From the NCBI RefSeq assembly GCF_047948215.1, contig NC_134455.1:160872575-160936574 (forward strand): a stretch of DNA of 64,000 bases, read 5' to 3'. The stretch comes from Lycorma delicatula (lineage: Eukaryota > Arthropoda > Insecta > Hemiptera > Fulgoridae). Both the position numbers and the translations under genes were made by a program. Shown here in pieces: positions 25,625 through 37,600 of this stretch. Position 1 is the stretch's first letter; each line of letters opens with the position of its first letter. The notes beneath the pieces are model-generated. The model made no database searches. It was not told where the DNA came from and saw only the letters and a program-made list of their open reading frames with translations.

Positions 25625-26654
25625 AAAAATAGTGAATTAAAGTTCTTTAAAATATCCTATTTTTTTAATTTTAATAAGTAACATTCTAAGGAAGGAAATA
25701 ATAGAAATTAAATGGACAATTCATCTGACAGTTATTAGAAAACTTAACCAATAATATGAACACTTTTATTAATACAGACAAACAGCTTTTAATATTATTT
25801 TGATATTTTATTAAATAAAAAAAAAAAATTCGATCAACTCAACTTATTGTGACAGTACCAATTCCTGCACAAGGTTTGTGATAATCGCTTAGGATCCTTA
25901 TTCATTTGAAATTTATTCAAAATTTTGAATAGTGCCAGTTCTGAAATTAAAAAAAAAAACACATTGCAGTAGGCCTGCAATCTCTTTCTTTCTATTACTT
26001 TTCATTTTTATCATCAAGGTGATTAGAATGAACATTACATAGACATTATACGATAGCTACAAGACCACAATTTATAGAGCAGTTAAGTAACTGGTTTAAT
26101 AGCAGCAATACATGGATATTTTGCTTTCCTAATTATTTTAACTTTCTTTAATAGTAAATTTTTGGTAAGGCTGAACTGTAATTGGTTTACAGCTTGTTGT
26201 AATAAAGATTAACCTAAAAGTAATCAATTCTTCAAGAGTGAAATAAAAAATATAAAAATCAAAAAGCTTTCAAAAATTTAGAACTATGAGCAAGACGCTT
26301 AAAAGTTGTACGGATTGAAACACCTACATGTTAGCAACTCTGTCCGTATTCATATTCTGCAATCATAAATTTCTAATGGTATCAGTTAACATACTGACAA
26401 CCCTCACACAAAGAATTTGACATCGCTGCTCTGCATCAGTTCATGTTTTGAATACCTTAATTTTGACAACTCTTGTATAAAGTAATTTAAACTAGTACAT
26501 CTATAATACCCTTAATTTCAGTAAGAAGAAGGCATTTCACTGTTTTCCATAATTAGTTCTTAATGCATAAAATGAATATAGCAGTACGTAGCCTTCTACT
26601 TCTAAATTAATAATTAAAACTGGTTTCTGCTGTTTTTATGGAATCCCTATATAC
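25625..26654. other. AT-rich non-coding stretch
   Basis: No gene or element recognised. Confidence 0.4.
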
Positions 26655-27826
26655 CAGGTGATTCAAAACAGACCTCACAACTTTAAAAGCACATAATAAC
26701 TTATTGAGATAACTTACAGATTCAGTTGAATTCTCATTTCATAGCAAAGTACATAAAGTTTTAACTGACACAGTTCATTAGTACTGAATTTGGTCACCAG
26801 CATTGTTAAAAATGGATACATTTACTGGTACAGAACCTGCTTGCTGTGTTTTGGTTTCATGATTTGCAATCAGCAACTGCATTTCAATATAATTTTCACA
26901 GACTCTTAGTACGCATACAATTTACTTTTGGCATCAAATCTTCGTTGAAACAGGTTGTTCTTTTAAACATACATAATCACAAAGATACCCACACATCCTT
27001 GAAGCTACAGCGGAAGAACACAGAGAAAGCTTTGAACATAGTCTGAAGATTCAACTTGACATACGTCATGTGAGACTGGCATTCCATAAACAACTGTTTC
27101 ACACGTAATGTAAATGATTGCACTTAAAGTCATATAAACTAACCATAGTTCAACACATTACAGATGACAAAAAAGTTGCTCGGCTGCAGTTTTGTGTGGA
27201 AATGATAGATAGAATTGCAGACAATACATTTTTAGACCATATAATTTTTAGTGATGAGTCGTTTCACATCAGTGGCAAGGTAAATATCTGTAACTGGTGA
27301 ATATGTGGTAAAAAATACCTCATGAAACATTGCAGCACATTACTGATGTCAATGGTTTTTGTGCCCTAAGCAAACAAGGACTGTACAGCCCATTCTTCTA
27401 CCAGGAGCCAACCGTAAATGGTATCATTTATCTATACATGCTTCAAAATTTTCTAATTCCTCAGTTAGACAATGATGACCAAGATGAATGCCATTACAAT
27501 CAGTAGGGCAGGGCACCACCTCACTACCACCTAGAAGTTTGAAATTTTCTTGATTTCCAGGCCAGTGTGAACTGGTCATGACAGTCCAATTGCATGGCCA
27601 CCTTCTCATCCCACAGATTTTACCCCGCTAGACATTTTTTGTGAGGCTTTCATTAAAGATCGGGTTTATGTACAACCTTTGCCTGCTGATCTTGTTGAGT
27701 TAAGACTACGAATTAATACCGCAGCTGCAGAGGTAACGCCTGACTTGCTGACTACAGTTTGGAATGAATAGACTTCATTTGGGTGTATGTCACATTACAA
27801 ATGGAAGCCATATCGAATCAAAGTGA
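26655..27826 (+). pseudogene. IS630/Tc1-mariner superfamily transposase relic (copy 1)
   Basis: A terminal-type sequence CAGGTGATTCAAAACAGACC starts at 26655. The transposase-like region runs from ATG 26812 to TGA 27826, about 338 codons, the usual size. It begins with a CCVFWFHDLQSATAFQYNF helix region. Then come YKLTIVQHITDDKKVARLQF and CVEMIDRIADNTFLDHIIFS, the first catalytic Asp in FSDES, VNGIIYLYMLQNFLIPQLD, and near the end DLVELRLRINTAAAEVTPD. The second acidic region is degraded and the frame breaks several times. No 3' terminal repeat was found. Confidence 0.72.
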
Positions 27827-28790
27827 ATGTTGCATGAGAAATGAATATGTGGCTCATAATACAGTTTAAATTACAATTAAGCCAATAATTTTCGTTTGCC
27901 ATGAGTAATATAACCAGCAATTTGATAAATTTCTTCATTCATCTACCCTAGACATTTGGTTCCAGCAAAATGTATATTAGCCCATCAGCAAGGATTCAAA
28001 TATTATAAGAAATATTTTCATGCTGGTTGATTCTAAAGTGCTGATATCAACTGACCATGAATTTAAATACAATCAACTTTTATTAAAATGGGGTTTTCAA
28101 AAAAAAAAAAACTTGAAACATTTAAGTAGCAGAAGAACAATGAAAATTGTGGCAGTCATTTACTGACTGAGAATCCTAATTTAAAAAAAATTCAGCGACT
28201 GATATAAAGTTGGTGTTGTGAAGAGGTTGGTGTTGTTGTTGTTAACAGTTCTGACTGTATGGCCATTAAATCTTCTATTTCTTTACTTCAGATCAAAATG
28301 TGTCATAACCTATACAGGTTTGATGGTTACAAAGCATCCATTAATTATGAAGTCGAGCTCATATTTTGATAGATGTTAATGTAGTACTTTACAAATTAAA
28401 TTTGCACTTTATTAGAATCTGATAATCGATAAAAAGTAAAACTAAACAAAAACTAAAGCAAGGTTATATTATGTTTTAAGACTGCAGAAAATGACACTGT
28501 TCCCCGTTTTTTAAGAAAATATCAAATTCTCACAAGTTTTAAATGGAAATTCTTCTTTTCTTCACAGGTTCAGTACAAAAAATATTTCCAAACTTCACAG
28601 AGATGAAAAACCATATCTTTTTTAAATATCACAATGAAACTGATCATCAGGAACTAAATTAAACAGACAAAACTGTGTTCTTTGTTATTAACTTTTTATA
28701 CAATCTCTTTCTGATGGAAGAGATACTACAGATATTAAAGATTATAAAGGAAACTGTAAGAAGGTTGCACTTGGGGTTTTGGGGAATAAT
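27827..28790. other. AT-rich non-coding stretch
   Basis: Nothing recognised beyond the end of the transposase relic. Confidence 0.4.
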
Positions 28791-28799
28791 CACATCTCA

Positions 28800-29260
28800 A
28801 AGAAAAATAACTGTAATATTTTAAAACTTTAGTTGAAAGCAGTGTAGTGTATGCATCTGAGCTATAGACTCTTAATGAAATGATGAGACTGATGGCTGTA
28901 GAGATGATGTACTGGAGATGTTGCCAAGTTACACTAATGAATAAGAGTCAGAAGCGATAGAGTAAGAGAGATTATGAAGGTTACATCATCTTTGATAGAG
29001 AATGTAGCAGTTAGACAGCTATTATGGTATAGTCATATACTCAGAATGGGGTCAGACAGATTGCCTTGTCAAGTTTGGTAACGGCAGCCATTAAATAGAA
29101 TAATATGAGAGGAAGGCCACAGAGGAATTGAGGGTCATAATGTGGTGAAGAGTATGGAGGATCGTGGTTTGTTGGATGAAGCGACCCACAATAGGAAGGC
29201 TTGGTAGGATGCGGGAAATGGCCATAACAGCTGAAAAAAACCGCTAAATACAATCTTTTA
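28800..29260 (+). pseudogene. LINE reverse-transcriptase C-terminal relic
   Basis: Degenerate plus-strand match to the tail of an insect LINE ORF2: MAVEMMYWRCC (consensus LEAFEMRCWRR), then SQKR and a block around 28985-29060 (QL.W..H..RM), MRGRPQRN (consensus KGRPR..W), and near the end DRGLLDEATHNRKAW-type sequence read with frame changes. It is older and different from the intact LINE at 38017. Confidence 0.5.
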
Positions 29261-31403
29261 ATAGTAATTGATTAGTGAAATTACATTACTAAGAAAATGA
29301 AAAAACAATATTGAAATTTTTTTTGTAGAATTTATATAGGTTTTCTTTAAATAAATTCTAATTCATAACCTACATAAAAGAACAAGGTAAACAGTATAAA
29401 CTTTATTTTTTCCAAGTAGTTCTTAAGACAAAGACAAGCTTTTTTTAAGGCTAGCACTACATTACGGCATTTGAGTTAACACAAGATAATGGAATAAATA
29501 TAAAGGATAAACTAAACCAATGTTTCCAGTTTGGTGTCCAAATAGTTATCTTAATTGGCTACAGAGGTAAGCAGCAACTGAAAATCCTTTAAAATAAAAA
29601 TTATTCTATATAATCCTATAATAAGGATCACAGCATACAAGGTTAGTTAGTAAGGCAATACCAGTAAATAATGAATTTTCCATTATTTATCTTCAAAGAA
29701 AATTCCTATTGGCTTAATTCAAATTAAATAACCAATCATGTATGTTTCATCTCCTTCCACTCTGTTTTGTGCCAATTAAAAACTTGTTTCTTCTACCCTT
29801 AAAAAAAAAAACTAGTTGAGGTACTCTAAACAGGATTTCTTTATAAGCAAACTTACTTTATTTCAGGATCAATTCTTACTTTCATTCATCCTGATTATCA
29901 CTTATGCATCTGTGAGTATGCTGAGAAACTCTTATTTGATGTGTACACTCAGTCAAAAAAAATATATTTCAGCTACATTACAGAAACAAAAATCATTAAG
30001 TTAAATTTTTAATAGTTAAAGAATAATAAGGACTAATAATATAATTATTTATTCAACACTTTAAGCATCTATTTTTCTATTTAGTAATTTGAATAAGAAT
30101 ATTAAAAAAAAACTATCACAAATAGCTCCTTAAGCTTTCACATCATATTCGCAGGCACCAACAGCATTACAGTGCTAACTTCATATCATAATTTTTAATA
30201 ATGTTCTGGTTGTATTCTTAAGGAAAATAACTGATTAACAAAAATACGTAACCACCATATATCCTTTCTCAGATATTATCATATAGTATTACACTTTAAC
30301 GCAGAACAGATGCTTCCAGACAAGTTGGCAAGTCATATGCAGGAATATCTGTTTAAAAAGAAAAATAGCAGATGCAGGAAAATTTAAAAAAAAAAAGAAA
30401 AAGGCAGCTATTTAAAAATGTAAATTATTTTACCATTATTTAATGTAAATTATTAATTTTAATAACAATAGCACTTTTCTTACGACAAGATCAATGCTCA
30501 CTCATGTAGTCTCGTTCAAAACACAGCACAGCACTGATTATTATATTATTATTATTAATATTATTATCATTATTATTCATCGTTTACAAGTCATTTTGAT
30601 TCTCTGAAACAACAACGTTACTTTATAACACTGGTAGTTCCGAAATGAGGGATCTGCTGTTTCTTTCGCTAACTCACTTTACACTCGCGTCAACACTAGC
30701 ATCTGATTTGTAAGTCTTACTATTAAAAAAATAATCTCATAGTTTTTATAAAACTTTTAATATAAAAATTACTTTTAAACACTCAAGTTGAAAAAATAAG
30801 TTAACTGCAAACTATATAATTAATAACAATAATGGATGTATAAAAATTAAGTTTAAAATATACTGCTAAAGTCAAAAATTGATAATGGTAAAATTAAAAT
30901 TGATATCAATTAAAATGGATAGGCAATATAATGAAGTATGACACATAATAAAAAGTACAAATTTTCTGCAATATAATAAATAATACAGTAATTTCAACTA
31001 TGAGCCTGACCTATTCTCAAATAAAATGAACACAACATTGTACACCATATACCTATATAATTTAATTAAATAATCAGTATATGTAATGTAAAATTTACTT
31101 TGAAACTTCCTATTTTATTACAACAAATGATTGGATGGCACAAGCGAATCACAGAAATAATCATGAGCCCTCAAAACGGAACTTCAACAACAGCACACGG
31201 TTATCACCACTGGATGCAATTATATCTAGAGGAAGCTCTTCTGAGTGGTGTCACTGATGAGGCTATACATATAATATGGATATCTTCATCATGACATTTC
31301 GACAACAATTTCTTATCACGTCTGAAATGCTAGTCTTATTGTAGTCGCTATCATGAAAAGGCAGTCTGCAGAGAGCGAAGCGATCAGAGAAAAGTGTCTT
31401 TCG
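29261..31403. other. AT-rich non-coding stretch
   Basis: No supportable gene. It contains an ATT-rich low-complexity run at 30541-30579 and A-runs near 30390. The left flank of the candidate exon at 31404 (its possible 3'UTR) is less AT-rich from about 31310. Confidence 0.4.
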
Positions 31404-31473
31404 TCACCACAATGTGTACTTCTTAAGGCTTCGCGCGATGCGGTTATCCAACTCCTCCCACTTGGACACTGCC
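31404..31473 (-). CDS. Candidate orphan terminal exon, unknown gene
   Basis: On the minus strand an acceptor TTTACTTTAG is followed by one leftover base and 22 codons, AVSKWEELDNRIARSLKKYT then LW, and a TGA stop. The GC-rich codons (CGC ATC GCG CGA AGC) stand out sharply from the surrounding AT-rich DNA, which argues for protein constraint. Its entry phase (one leftover base) does not fit the donor of the last PP2A-B intron (phase 0), so it is not a simple alternative end of that gene. The gene is not recognised. Confidence 0.38.
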
Positions 31474-33230
31474 CTAAAGTAAACAAAAATTGATTTACTT
31501 AAATTATAATAACATCAATTTTAAATACCACTTGTGTAATGTACATCATACAAATAAATTACATAATTACAGGACAAGTACATGCACTGAAACTTAAAAT
31601 ATTCTTAAGGATTGAAAAGCTGTCTCAACAAAGAGAAACGGCACTTTGATAAATTTGCATGTACAGTAGAATCCTTACTACCCTTGAGACTGTTGGATTT
31701 CCTTTCTTCTTGCTGTTAAATAAATATCTTATTGATGTAATGGGTTACAGATGATGATGATGATGATGATGGACACACATACACACAATGTTGCAGACTT
31801 TTAAGAATAAGTATTTGTTGTAAATTACTTTATTGGTTGAGTTAGTGGCGTACATGACCAACTTGGCTCATTTTTTCTATGTACACGCATGCACGCACAC
31901 ACACACACACACACACACAGAGAGGCAGGCAGGCAGACAGACAGAGACACTTTTAGAACTGTGAAAGGCTTGCAGGGAGTTACATATGAGCAGCAGACAC
32001 TCCTTTTTCATGAGAAAAAAAGGCTTGCTTTACTGTGAACTAGTACTATTGTAATAAATGTAAAATGAGGAGCTATTTACAGGTCCCAACCTTTATGTTT
32101 TATAACCACAGTTTATAGTGTGTTTACATATACAATACTTCTTGTTATGATCAACAATTATTTTACTCAATTCATTAAATTTTAGAACTTGTAACTCAAA
32201 AACACAATAATTTGTTTTTTTTTTGAGGATGTAAGATCAAATAAAATTTCTGTTAATTCCAATTAATGTTAATTTACGAGTTACTAAAATTTTTAGAAAA
32301 GCCCTGAACAATTTTATCTTCTTTATTTTCAACAATGTAAAAATTAAATCCAATTTATGACAAGAAAAACTTTTTTTTAAAAATAATTCGCGTGAATTTT
32401 CATTCTTTATTTTGAAAAAATATTTATTCTTTTGAATACTTAAAAAAATTAATTAAATAAATAACAAAACTTAACTTAAATCATTTTTTTTAAAGATTTT
32501 TTTTCTTAAACGTTATAAGGAGTTTTAACTGTCTTTAAAGCTGAAATGCAGTTTTTAATAACAGGTAATTTAAAGGGTAAATTTCTAAATTTGCAACATT
32601 ATTGAATCTTGCATGTTTGGTGTCAGATTTATTACAACAGATGAGAAAATTTAAAATTTTGATATCGGGGAATAATAGCTTCTGCCAGGGCTCTAAAAAG
32701 GGTAATAAATTTTTGAGTATTTAGTAATTTAAAATTGATTTCATTAGTTAAGAGCCATGAAGCACAATTTCTAAATCACTAACCAGTCTCTTTCATGGTA
32801 ATTAGAATAGGAAGTTTGTATTTAATGTAATCAAAATTTAATACTAAGTTTTTCTTTTTAGGAAAAAAATTGTATTTTTATAAGCAAAATAGAAAAAGAG
32901 CAAATTAAAAAGCTTAATAAAATACAACATACATTGGGTTCATGGCACTGTCGGCATAATTTATTTTCTATCTGTTTAAAAATTACTAATGAACAATATA
33001 ACTGATTAACTAAATAATATATTTGTTATTATTATTATTATTATTAAACATAATATTACGTGATAGAAAAATAAATTTAACATAAAAGAAAATAATAAAG
33101 TGTAAAGAGGATTAAAAGATCTTACTATTTCTTGATATGAAATACACCAAAATTAATAAATAAATGGAAAAAACAGCTTTATTAAAATAATTTTTACAAG
33201 AGGGTATTGATAGAATAATAAAATGTTGTA
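31474..33230. other. Non-coding stretch with microsatellites
   Basis: Contains (GAT)n at 31751-31771, (CA)n at 31894-31919 and a GGCA/GACA run at 31923-31948. The remainder is AT-rich with no recognised gene. Confidence 0.6.
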
Positions 33231-34030
33231 CATAGGTCAGTCAAATATAAACCAGACTTGTATATGAAAATGAGTGAATTAGATCAAAGGGACATTAACA
33301 ACGGAGATGTGGGGAGATGATGGGTGCTCCTGTTGCCAAGGCATTCATGTTATGTCAGAGCAAGAGGATCCATTGTTGCTTGCTCTATATGTTATAAATT
33401 TTCTCATGAATGAGAAAATTCCTTTCAACTTCATTTGAATGATTTGAGAATTTTGACAATCCTTTAAAAATTGACGACTATGTGCACAGTTTATGGATAT
33501 AATTTTTATCCGAGTCTACAACTGGGTCAGTAAATTTGAGGACAAGAAGCTGTAGAAAATGATTTACAATAAGCATTCAAAAGTGTAGATGACAACATTC
33601 AATCAATCCATGACCTAACTGAAAATGATCAACACTGTACAGTTTGTGAGACTGCTTTGGAAGTGAACATGTCACACAAGTGCCCATTCTATTATCACAA
33701 AGCACGTTGGTCTGTGCGAGATGGGTTCCAAGATTTTAAATTAAAAATTGGAAACAGGCCTGTTACGAAATTTGCCAAAGGCTGCTAAAATAATTTTTTG
33801 CAACGAATGAACACATGTGATGAGCCATGGGTCCATCACTACACCCAAGTCAAAATCGGCAAATACGAATGAAGAGCCTTGCCCTATACAGGCAAGACAA
33901 AATGTGTCTTGTCAGTAGGAAATATTCTGGCAATGTCTTTTGGAACTGAAAGGCATATCATTTGTCAATTTTCTCCATGAAAATTACACAGTGAATGCTG
34001 CACCTACTGCTTTTTAAATAGATATAAAAT
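33231..34030 (+). pseudogene. mariner transposase relic (mellifera-like)
   Basis: The left end GGTCAGTCAAATATAAACCA resembles a mariner terminal repeat. Degenerate frames read DLTENDQHCTVCETALEVNM then SHKCPFYYH in the helix-turn-helix region, FLQRMNTCDEPWVHHYTQ where the first catalytic Asp motif (TCDETWVHHYTPE) is, and near 33990 NFLHENYTVNAA in another frame. Stops and frameshifts occur throughout, and the last catalytic Asp block is missing. It lies about 490 bp beyond the PP2A-B stop codon, so it may sit in or near the 3'UTR. Confidence 0.68.
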
Positions 34031-34515
34031 CTGTATAATAATAAATCAACTGTATTCTAATTGCTACTTAGCTATTTAGAAATCAATAAAAAGTTTTCTT
34101 TATGTCTGAAGAAATAAAAGTAAATTAAATAAAACAGCTGCAGAGAATTTTATTTTGAATAAATTGATTTAATTGAAAATTAAGTCAAAAAGTAAAACAA
34201 AAATTACAATCATATTAAAAGTTATCGGAAATAGTATCGAGGTCAGTAGTGAGTACTGATGTTGTAGAAGAGAAAAAAGCAAGAAAGATCGTCTTTTTCT
34301 TTTTTTAAACTAGCTAAACAAGAATCTAAATCACTATCAGTATTCAATAAAACAGGCTGGCTCACTGAGCTAGCTCAGTATTGAATACTGCTTTCTTACA
34401 TATTGCTCAATTTTTCTGCAGGCACATATACATGTAAAAAATAACTATTAACAAAAAATAATAATGCTCACCCCAGGGGAAGCAAGAACCGAGCTGGTGC
34501 AGGGAGTGGCGGAGG

Positions 34516-34668
34516 CTAGAACTTGTCCTGAAATAGAAATAGGTTGTTGGTCGCTGCAACTGCAATTATGTTTTCTGAAGGATGCCAAGCTGTGTGTAAA
34601 ATTTTTTTACTGAAATCCAAACAGTCTACACTTATTTCATCTTTTTTCCTTTTGCCACCCGAACAAAC
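34516..34668 (-). CDS. tws: PP2A-B terminal coding exon
   Basis: After acceptor TTTTCATAG the exon reads [20 protein letters not shown], then [20 protein letters not shown], then [10 protein letters not shown] and a TAG stop at 34518-34516. This is the last WD blade and the exact C-terminus of insect B55. The 3'UTR must continue to the left; a minus-strand AATAAA-type signal exists near 34148-34153, but no polyadenylation site can be proved. Confidence 0.95.
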   Translation of the reverse strand, partial: VCSGGKRKKDEISVDCLDFSKKILHTAWHPSENIIAVAATNNLFLFQDKF

Positions 34669-37600
34669 CTATGAAAATACAGACATAATGTTTATAACAT
34701 TTTACATTACATTATCTTACTAACATCTATGCAGAGAATTAAAAGTATTGCCTTTAAATATAATTAAAATTTCCATTAATAAAATTATACTGTCAAATGT
34801 AATGACACCTTACCGATAACTTACGATTAAAAATTTGGTTTAAAATTAAACAAGTCTTGAACCAGAACTTCAATACATAATATTTTTAATATATACAAAT
34901 AACATCACTTGTTAAAATATTCTTCAAAACCAAATGATTATTACTTTTGTTTTAATAACGCCTTGTTGCATACAAAACATTTCAAATTAATAATTCAGAC
35001 AAAAAATTATTAAAATAATGAAATGAAGGTTAATAATCTTTGAAATAGCAATAGAAAAAATTAATATTTGTTATATATTACATTCAAGTTGGGTTTTTTC
35101 CAAGTAAACAAACTGTTATTTACGTGATAAAAGAGCTATCACTTACGCTTTTATATCATTATTACAATCAAGTAATCTGTTCGCCATGTACTAACTTTGA
35201 GGAAATTAAACTTCACTAATAAAGTGCTAAGTTTTAAAACTACAACATGACTTACAACTCTCCATTAACCAAGTGGTTTTAAACTAAGTTTAACCAAGTT
35301 TTTTTTTAAATTAGTCTATTTTGGAGATGTCACAGAAAAAAGCTATATCATAACAACAGTTTGAAAACCAATGACCATCTCTACTTTTATTAGGCCAATA
35401 CTTTGAGCAATACCTGAGCAATTTTAAGGCAGCAGCCAATACTAGACAGAATAAAAAAAAAGAATTTGGTTCTAATCTCCACTAATGTAGAAAGATTCAA
35501 ATAAACTATAGTCCAGTCAATGGAGGAAAAAGGTCAATTTTTGAAAAAAGATTAGTAATAAAACATTAAAAGATTAATGGTCTCAAACCATCCAAAAATT
35601 TGCAGAGATACAGTGATTTTTTGACAACACTGATTTGAAGTTACAAATTCAGCTTTATTCGCATGCAACTGCTGCACATTGCTTCTCCCTCCACGACTAC
35701 CACGCAAGCATGCTCTATTTATTATTCATTTTTCAAAGAAGTTTAACCTAGTTTTACATTAATTTTTGGTCTAAAACATTTTACCAATTGAAAGTACAAG
35801 TCTTGAAAAATGGATAAAAAAAAATTTGTAAAAACCAAAATAATTACAGTTGCCTGAAGAGTCTTTTTATAAACAAATTACAATACCTCAGCAACAAATA
35901 AACCAATTTTCTTGTACAACCACTCACTGAATTCAGAATAATTCCAAGAGCTAACTTTTAAAACAATAAAAACAGTAATAAAGTAATTTTTGCAATAAAT
36001 ATTGGCTTTGTAAGAAACAGCCATTTTTAAAGGTTTTTCAAATTTTTTGTAGTAACTAATCAAAATTCAATGTTTAAGGGCCTAAATTATAGTTACTACA
36101 AATGCCCATGTTTATTCAGAACTTTTTCACCTGAGAAGTTTAGCTTGGCTTACAAAATTGAAAAACCAATTTTTACCACCTTTGAAAGGCCGGCATTTTG
36201 TCCAGTCGCATATAAACAAGTTATACTTCTCCTAATCTACAACCCCCCACCATACACTTCCTAAACTCTACTAATTTAAAAAAAAAAAAAAAAAAATCCC
36301 TGTTGACTGGACTAATAGTTCTGATAGGGACATATAAAATCAAACCAAACTAAAAGATATCTATATTATTTAATATGAATATTCAACATATGGAATAGAT
36401 GGATTTAATTCAATTTTATGTTACCATAACACATTTCTCCTTCAAAATATAAAATTTTCTATTAATAATCTTATTTTATTAATAAGAAACATTTTTTATT
36501 AATAACACAGCCAAAGAATTTAATTATTTTTATCCTGATAAAAATATACGTTCTTTAAAAGTTGAGTAACAAAGAAAACAGATACAAACTTAACTCTGTT
36601 ATGCATAAGGTATTAACAAGGTGTGATCAAGAAATACGGTGAATGGATTTTTATAGCGGCAACTGCCGACGCTACATCCATATGCTGTAATTTGTCCAAT
36701 AGCGTGATCAACTGAGACAGGCAGGGACAAGTTGTAACATGTTCGAGCTTGCCAGTCAGCTGCCAGAGCTGCTAGAGTGAGGTTGTGTTTATTGTGTCTG
36801 TTGCGCAACATGGGTTTTGAACAACGCATTAACATTAAGTTTTGTTTTAAGTTGCAAAAGAGTGCCGAAGAAGCTCACGAAATGTTAGAATCTGTGTACA
36901 GCGATAATGTGGTAACTTTGAACACTGTGTACAAGTGGTATGACCGATTTAAAAACGGAAATGAGTCTGTTGAAGACGAGCAGGGTGCGGGACGTCCAAT
37001 AACCTCAAAAACAGTTGAAAATGTTCAAAAAGTGGAAACAATGGTTCGTTCAAACAGGCGAATGACTATTCAAGAGCTATCGGAAGACCTTAACATCTCA
37101 TACGGATCCATTCAAAGCATTTTAACTAATGAATTGCAAATGAGACGAGTGAGTGCAAAATTTGTTCCCAGACTTTTTGAGTGATGAGAAGGAAAATTGT
37201 GTGTCAATTTGCACGGAGTTGAAGGGTCGTCTTCATGCAGATCTGGACTTCATGGCAAAAAATTGTAACTGGAGACGAAATTTGGGTCTATGGCTATGAA
37301 CCTGAGACCAAAATGCAGAGTTCCCATTGGAAAACCAGTTCATCTCCTCGCCCTAAAAAGGCATGTCAGTCAAAATCCAACATTAAGGTCATGCTCGTTG
37401 TTTTTTCGATAGTGAGGGCATAGTGCGATCAGAGTTCATTTCAAGGGGAACAACTGTAAACTCTGAATTTTACAAGGATGTACAACAACGTTTGCGAAAC
37501 GGCGTGTCATACCTCGCTTCTCATTCGCGAGTTTTTGGCCGAAAAAAGTGTTCCTGTCTGTCCACATCTGCCATACTCACCGGATTTAGCACCATGCAAC

